A program made the translations under genes and the position numbers. A stretch of DNA of 10,004 bases from SAR116 cluster bacterium (lineage in GTDB: Bacteria; Pseudomonadota; Alphaproteobacteria; Puniceispirillales; Marisalimonadaceae), in contig NZIY01000070.1 of assembly GCA_002691795.1 (NCBI GenBank), positions 1 through 10,004 of the forward strand. The letters are read 5' to 3'. The notes beneath the pieces were generated by a model. It did not search any database, was not told where the DNA came from, and saw only the letters and a list, made by a program, of their open reading frames with translations. Below are positions 7,165-10,004 of the stretch, in pieces. The first letter of the stretch is position 1. Each line of letters opens with the position of its first letter.

Positions 7165-8286
7165 ATGAACCTTTTTATAGACGCTTTATCAGCTCGTGAT
7201 GGTGGAGGTGTGACATATATTCACAATTTGCTTTCATCATTGCCAAAAAGTAATAATCTTAAAATTTATATTTTGGTCCAAAAAAAATTAAAACTAGACA
7301 TATTAGACAAACGTGTTTTTGTATTGAAAGCATTTGCTTTTCTTGATAATCCTGTCATAAGGTTTGTTTGGCAAAGTTTATTTTTAAGAAGATATCTTAA
7401 AAAATTAAAAATAAATTCTTTATTTGTTCCAGGAGGCATTTGTTTTACTAGACCTCCAAAAAACTGTAATCTAATAACCATATTTAGAAATATGTTACCT
7501 TTTGACTCTAGTCAACTTCAAAGATATCCTTTAAGTATATTTAAAATTAAGCTTTTATTAACTAAGTTTTTTATTTTAAAAAGTTTAAAAATAGCAAATT
7601 CTGTTATTTATATATCAAAATTTGGTAGAAATTTTATCCGGAAAAATTACTCTCATTTAAGTCATAAATATATAATCATACCTCATGGTATTGATAATAA
7701 ATTTTATCAAAAAAAAAAGAAAGAAAGATTTAAATTATGTCCTAAAGGAAAGTATATTCTATATGTTTCACGCCTCGAGTATTATAAAAATCAATTACAA
7801 CTTATTAAAGCTTTTTCAAAAATTATTTTTAAAAGCAAATTTGATTTAAAGTTGTTATTAGTGGGACCCAAAAATACAGATTATGGAAAAAAAGTTGAAA
7901 ATCACATAAAGAGACATAACTTGGCAGAAGAAGTCCACTTGCTAGGGAATATTAACCATGATTATTTGCCAAAATTATATCAAAATGCTGAAATAAATAT
8001 CTTTTTATCTGAAGTTGAAAATTGTCCAAATATTTTATTAGAAGCTCTAGCTGCGAATAAACCAATTTTATGCTCGAACAAGCAACCAATGATTGAGTTT
8101 GGGGGGGAGTCCCCTTTTTATTGTAATCCCAGAAACATAGTTGAAATTGAAAATGGTATAAAAAAAATTTTAAACAATAAAAGTTTATCTAAAAAAAAAT
8201 CATTAGAAGGCTTTAAAAGATCTAAATTATACTCAAAAAATAATTCAATAAATAATACCTGGCATTTTTTGTTAAATGAAGAATGA
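7165..8286 (+). CDS. Glycosyltransferase family 4 (GT-B fold)
   Basis: This is a 373-residue GT4 enzyme. The N-terminus MNLFIDALSARDGGGVTYIHNLL carries the triple-glycine loop typical of this group. Mid-protein IPHGID precedes the donor domain, which has YVSRLEYYKNQLQLIKAF (R and K contact donor phosphates in the family), LLVGPKN, VHLLGNI and an EX7E motif with E285 and E293 in EVENCPNILLEALAANKP. It begins 8 bases after asnB with no visible Shine-Dalgarno, suggesting translational coupling. Near the 3' end a G7 run (8101-8107) encodes part of EFGGESPF. It is followed by a CCCC and T5 stretch that could fold as a hairpin. A slip in the G7 run would change about the last 60 residues. Other A-runs occur at 7709-7718 (A10) and 8191-8199 (A9). 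Likely role is assembly of the polysaccharide repeat unit; specificity is unknown. Confidence 0.9.
   Translation: MNLFIDALSARDGGGVTYIHNLLSSLPKSNNLKIYILVQKKLKLDILDKRVFVLKAFAFLDNPVIRFVWQSLFLRRYLKKLKINSLFVPGGICFTRPPKNCNLITIFRNMLPFDSSQLQRYPLSIFKIKLLLTKFFILKSLKIANSVIYISKFGRNFIRKNYSHLSHKYIIIPHGIDNKFYQKKKKERFKLCPKGKYILYVSRLEYYKNQLQLIKAFSKIIFKSKFDLKLLLVGPKNTDYGKKVENHIKRHNLAEEVHLLGNINHDYLPKLYQNAEINIFLSEVENCPNILLEALAANKPILCSNKQPMIEFGGESPFYCNPRNIVEIENGIKKILNNKSLSKKKSLEGFKRSKLYSKNNSINNTWHFLLNEE
7709..7718 (+). repeat. A10 homopolymer inside the second GT4 gene
   Basis: Ten A residues fall in a Lys-rich stretch between the two GT-B domains. This is a slippage-prone tract by length. It could also be simple AT bias. 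Confidence 0.6.
8101..8119 (+). repeat. G7 tract with terminator-like hairpin inside a gene
   Basis: Seven G (8101-8107), then AGT, CCCC (8111-8114) and TTTTT (8115-8119). The last four G can pair with the four C across a three-base loop, and extra G-T wobble pairs are possible. It is inside the GT4 reading frame, about 170 bases before its stop codon. This is one of the most GC-rich spots in the window. Whether it acts as a terminator, attenuator or slippage site is unknown. Confidence 0.5.
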
Positions 8287-8337
8287 ATTAATTTGAGATT
8301 ATTGAAAAAACAATGTAATTATACTTTAGTTTTATAT

Positions 8338-8345
8338 AAGAAAGG
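8338..8345 (+). promoter_or_regulatory. Shine-Dalgarno site of the RmlD-like gene
   Basis: AAGAAAGG ends nine bases before ATG 8355, at the end of the 68-base gap that is the largest in the window. It supports this start. Confidence 0.6.
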
Positions 8346-8354
8346 TTTTCAAAT

Positions 8355-9221
8355 ATGAAAACTCTTATACTTGGCATAGACGGGATGTTAGGCCATGTGA
8401 TGGCTAAATCTTTTCTGTTAGAGAAAAGCTTAGATGTCTATGGTGTGAAAAGATTAAAAACCTCTTCAAAATCAGCTTTAAAAATAAATTCTAATAAAAT
8501 TTTCTCTGTAAATATTTTAGATGAAAAAGTTTTACATGAGATAATATCAAATTTAAAACCTAACTATGTTATAAACTGTTCAGGGATTGTTAAGCAATCA
8601 AACTATATAAATGATTACGTTAACATGATATCGATGAACTCTCTTCTTCCTCATAAACTAGCAAAAATTTGTGATCTTGTTAATGCAAAATTAATACATT
8701 TTAGTACTGATTGTGTTTTTTCAGGTAAAAAGGGGTTTTATCAAGAGTTCGATAAACCTGATGCAGAGGAGAATTATGGGAGATCAAAGTATTTAGGTGA
8801 AGTTAATTATGGCAATACAATAACTTTAAGGACCTCATTTTTTGGACATCAAATTAATCATAAATATAGTTTATTAGAGTGGTTTTTAGCACAAAAAAAT
8901 GAATGTCAAGGTTTTGTAAATCATATATATTCAGGACTACCTACAGTCGAAATTGCCAGGATTGTTAAAGAATTCGTTTTTACTGATTTAAACCTTTATG
9001 GTTTATTCCATGTCTCTAATAAACCAATTAGCAAATATAATCTTTTAAAGTTGATAAAAAAAATATATAAGATAGATATTAAGATTATCAAGAATATAGA
9101 TACTTCTTTAGATAGAAGTTTAGATTCTTCATTATTTAGACAAAAGACAGGATATATAGCTCCTAGTTGGGAAACACTGATTGAAGAAATGCATAATTTT
9201 CAGGTGAAGACAAATGTTTAA
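8355..9221 (+). CDS. RmlD-like SDR sugar-nucleotide reductase (WbvR type)
   Basis: This 288-residue SDR protein belongs to the dTDP-4-dehydrorhamnose reductase (RmlD) family. The cofactor motif is GIDGMLG with G7, G10 and G13. NCSGIVKQ and the SLLPHKLAKICD helix follow. The catalytic set is S117-T118-D119 in FSTDCVFSGKKGFYQE, with Y141 and K145 in YGRSK. The tail, DRSLDSSLFRQKTGY followed by APSWETLIEEM, is typical of a subgroup found in polysaccharide loci. It overlaps the next gene, a CapE/WbjB-type dehydratase/5-epimerase, by 8 bases. Known pairs of this kind (WbvB with the RmlD-like WbvR in the UDP-L-QuiNAc route) reduce the 4-keto intermediate to UDP-L-RhaNAc. It is not CapF/FnlB, because the extra C-terminal cupin domain is absent. 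It could also reduce dTDP-4-keto-rhamnose, but no RmlA or RmlB is visible. A recognisable AAAGG precedes the start. Confidence 0.88.
   Translation: MKTLILGIDGMLGHVMAKSFLLEKSLDVYGVKRLKTSSKSALKINSNKIFSVNILDEKVLHEIISNLKPNYVINCSGIVKQSNYINDYVNMISMNSLLPHKLAKICDLVNAKLIHFSTDCVFSGKKGFYQEFDKPDAEENYGRSKYLGEVNYGNTITLRTSFFGHQINHKYSLLEWFLAQKNECQGFVNHIYSGLPTVEIARIVKEFVFTDLNLYGLFHVSNKPISKYNLLKLIKKIYKIDIKIIKNIDTSLDRSLDSSLFRQKTGYIAPSWETLIEEMHNFQVKTNV
9202..9207 (+). promoter_or_regulatory. Shine-Dalgarno site of the CapE-type gene
   Basis: AGGTGA lies six bases before ATG 9214, inside the end of the RmlD-like gene. Together with the 8-base overlap it supports coupled translation. Confidence 0.65.
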
Positions 9222-10004
9222 AAGTAAAAAGATCCTAATTACCGGTGGAACTGGTTCATTTGGTAAAACAATGTTACATAATTTTTTAAATTACGAATTT
9301 GACGAAATAAGAGTATTTAGTCGTGATGAAAAAAAACAGGAAGATTTAAGATTAAAATTAAATGATCCGAGAGTAAAATTTTATATTGGAGATGTAAGAG
9401 ACTTTAATAGTGTTAATGAAGCATGTAAGAATATTAATTTTATTTTTCATGCAGCAGCGTTAAAACAAGTTCCTTCGTGCGAATTTTATCCTAATGAAGC
9501 ATTTAAAACAAATGTTGTTGGTTCAGAAAACTTAATGAATGCTGCAATTCAAAATAAAGTTTCAAAAGTAATATTACTTAGTACTGACAAAGCTGTTTAT
9601 CCGATTAATGCTATGGGTATATCAAAGGCAATGATGGAAAAAATTATGATTTCAAAGGCTAGAACTTTAACAGAAGGTGAAACGACATTAATTGCAACAC
9701 GATATGGAAATGTAATGGGTTCAAGGGGTTCTGTTATTCCATTATTTATATCTCAAATTAAAAACAATAAACCAATTACTATAACAGATCCAAATATGAC
9801 AAGATTCTTAATGTCTTTAGATGAATCTATTAATTTAGTTTTGTACGCTTTTAATAAAGGCAAACAAGGAGAAATCTATGTACAAAAATCTCCTGCTTGC
9901 ACAATAGATATTTTGGCCAAAAGTCTAAAAGATTTATTTAATTCAGATTTGCCTATTAATGTGATAGGTACCAGACATGGTGAAAAGTTATATGAAACTT
10001 TAGT
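9214..10004 (+). CDS. capE: UDP-GlcNAc 4,6-dehydratase/5-epimerase (CapE/WbjB/FnlA type), 3'-truncated
   Basis: The frame runs open from ATG 9214 to the right edge, giving 263 complete codons of an expected 335-345. The enzyme removes water from UDP-GlcNAc and inverts C5, giving the 4-keto intermediate for UDP-L-FucNAc, UDP-L-RhaNAc or UDP-L-QuiNAc. It opens ILITGGTGSFGKTM (nucleotide loop). HAAALKQVPSCEF and PNEAFKTNVVGSENLMNAA follow. The catalytic segment is LSTDKAVYPINAMGISK with T124, D125, K126 and, in place of YxxxK, M134 and K138. The Met substitution is normal for the CapE group. TRYGNVMGSRGSVIPLF, MTRFLMSLDES and IGTRHGEKLYETL are family hallmarks and separate it from FlaA1/PseB enzymes. 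The 8-base overlap with the preceding reductase and the AGGTGA site support this start. The C-terminus is outside the window. The synonyms wbjB and fnlA apply equally. Confidence 0.95.
   Translation, partial: MFKSKKILITGGTGSFGKTMLHNFLNYEFDEIRVFSRDEKKQEDLRLKLNDPRVKFYIGDVRDFNSVNEACKNINFIFHAAALKQVPSCEFYPNEAFKTNVVGSENLMNAAIQNKVSKVILLSTDKAVYPINAMGISKAMMEKIMISKARTLTEGETTLIATRYGNVMGSRGSVIPLFISQIKNNKPITITDPNMTRFLMSLDESINLVLYAFNKGKQGEIYVQKSPACTIDILAKSLKDLFNSDLPINVIGTRHGEKLYETL

Noticed and set aside
1085..7481. Several minus-strand open frames of 66 to 87 codons (around 1085-1324, 2095-2316, 3741-3959, 4525-5019, 5905-6126, 7266-7481)
   Set aside because: They lie almost entirely opposite well-supported plus-strand genes. 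Their translations show no domain I recognise, which is typical of antisense frames in AT-rich DNA.
8287..8354. Promoter for the right-hand module in the 68-base gap
   Set aside because: TATACT at 8320-8325 resembles a -10 box, but no -35 lies at 16 to 18 bases. The nearest TTGAGA and TTGAAA give spacers of 21 and 12, and such matches are common by chance here.

Overview
The window is an AT-rich stretch (GC content clearly low by eye, not computed). It carries ten protein genes, all on the plus strand and packed head to tail with gaps of 8 to 68 bases or small overlaps. Every gene fits surface-polysaccharide (O-antigen or capsule type) biosynthesis. The families, plus the very A-rich codon use, suggest a Gram-negative bacterium with a small AT-rich genome, for example a marine picoplankter such as SAR11 or Prochlorococcus. 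That host guess is inference; no taxonomic marker gene is present.

Left part (1 to 4354) is a CDP-sugar module. It holds a CDP-glucose 4,6-dehydratase (rfbG, cut at the left edge), a GT4 glycosyltransferase, an RmlC-like sugar epimerase, glucose-1-phosphate cytidylyltransferase (rfbF) and an NAD-dependent epimerase/reductase. Together these could turn glucose-1-phosphate into CDP-glucose, then CDP-4-keto-6-deoxyglucose, then an epimerised and reduced 6-deoxyhexose. The 3-dehydrase RfbH, needed for 3,6-dideoxy sugars, is not in the window.

Middle part (4409 to 8286) holds a GT2 glycosyltransferase with a C-terminal TPR-like repeat, a glutamine-dependent asparagine synthase-like amidotransferase (AsnB family) and a second GT4 glycosyltransferase. 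The spacings of 9 and 8 bases imply one transcript. An AsnB-type enzyme placed between glycosyltransferases suggests amidation of a sugar acid in the polysaccharide, although ordinary asparagine synthesis cannot be excluded.

Right part (8355 to 10004) starts a second nucleotide-sugar module. An RmlD-like SDR reductase overlaps by 8 bases a CapE/WbjB/FnlA-type UDP-GlcNAc 4,6-dehydratase/5-epimerase that runs off the right edge. This pair resembles the WbvR/WbvB route to UDP-L-RhaNAc and UDP-L-QuiNAc. A WbvD/WecB-like 2-epimerase is therefore expected just downstream.

No tRNA, rRNA, IS element, CRISPR array, flippase, polymerase or ABC transporter is visible. All intergenic gaps are shorter than 70 bases and none holds a convincing terminator. 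I see an accessory sugar cluster with several oddities, but no clear sign of a wholly new type of system.
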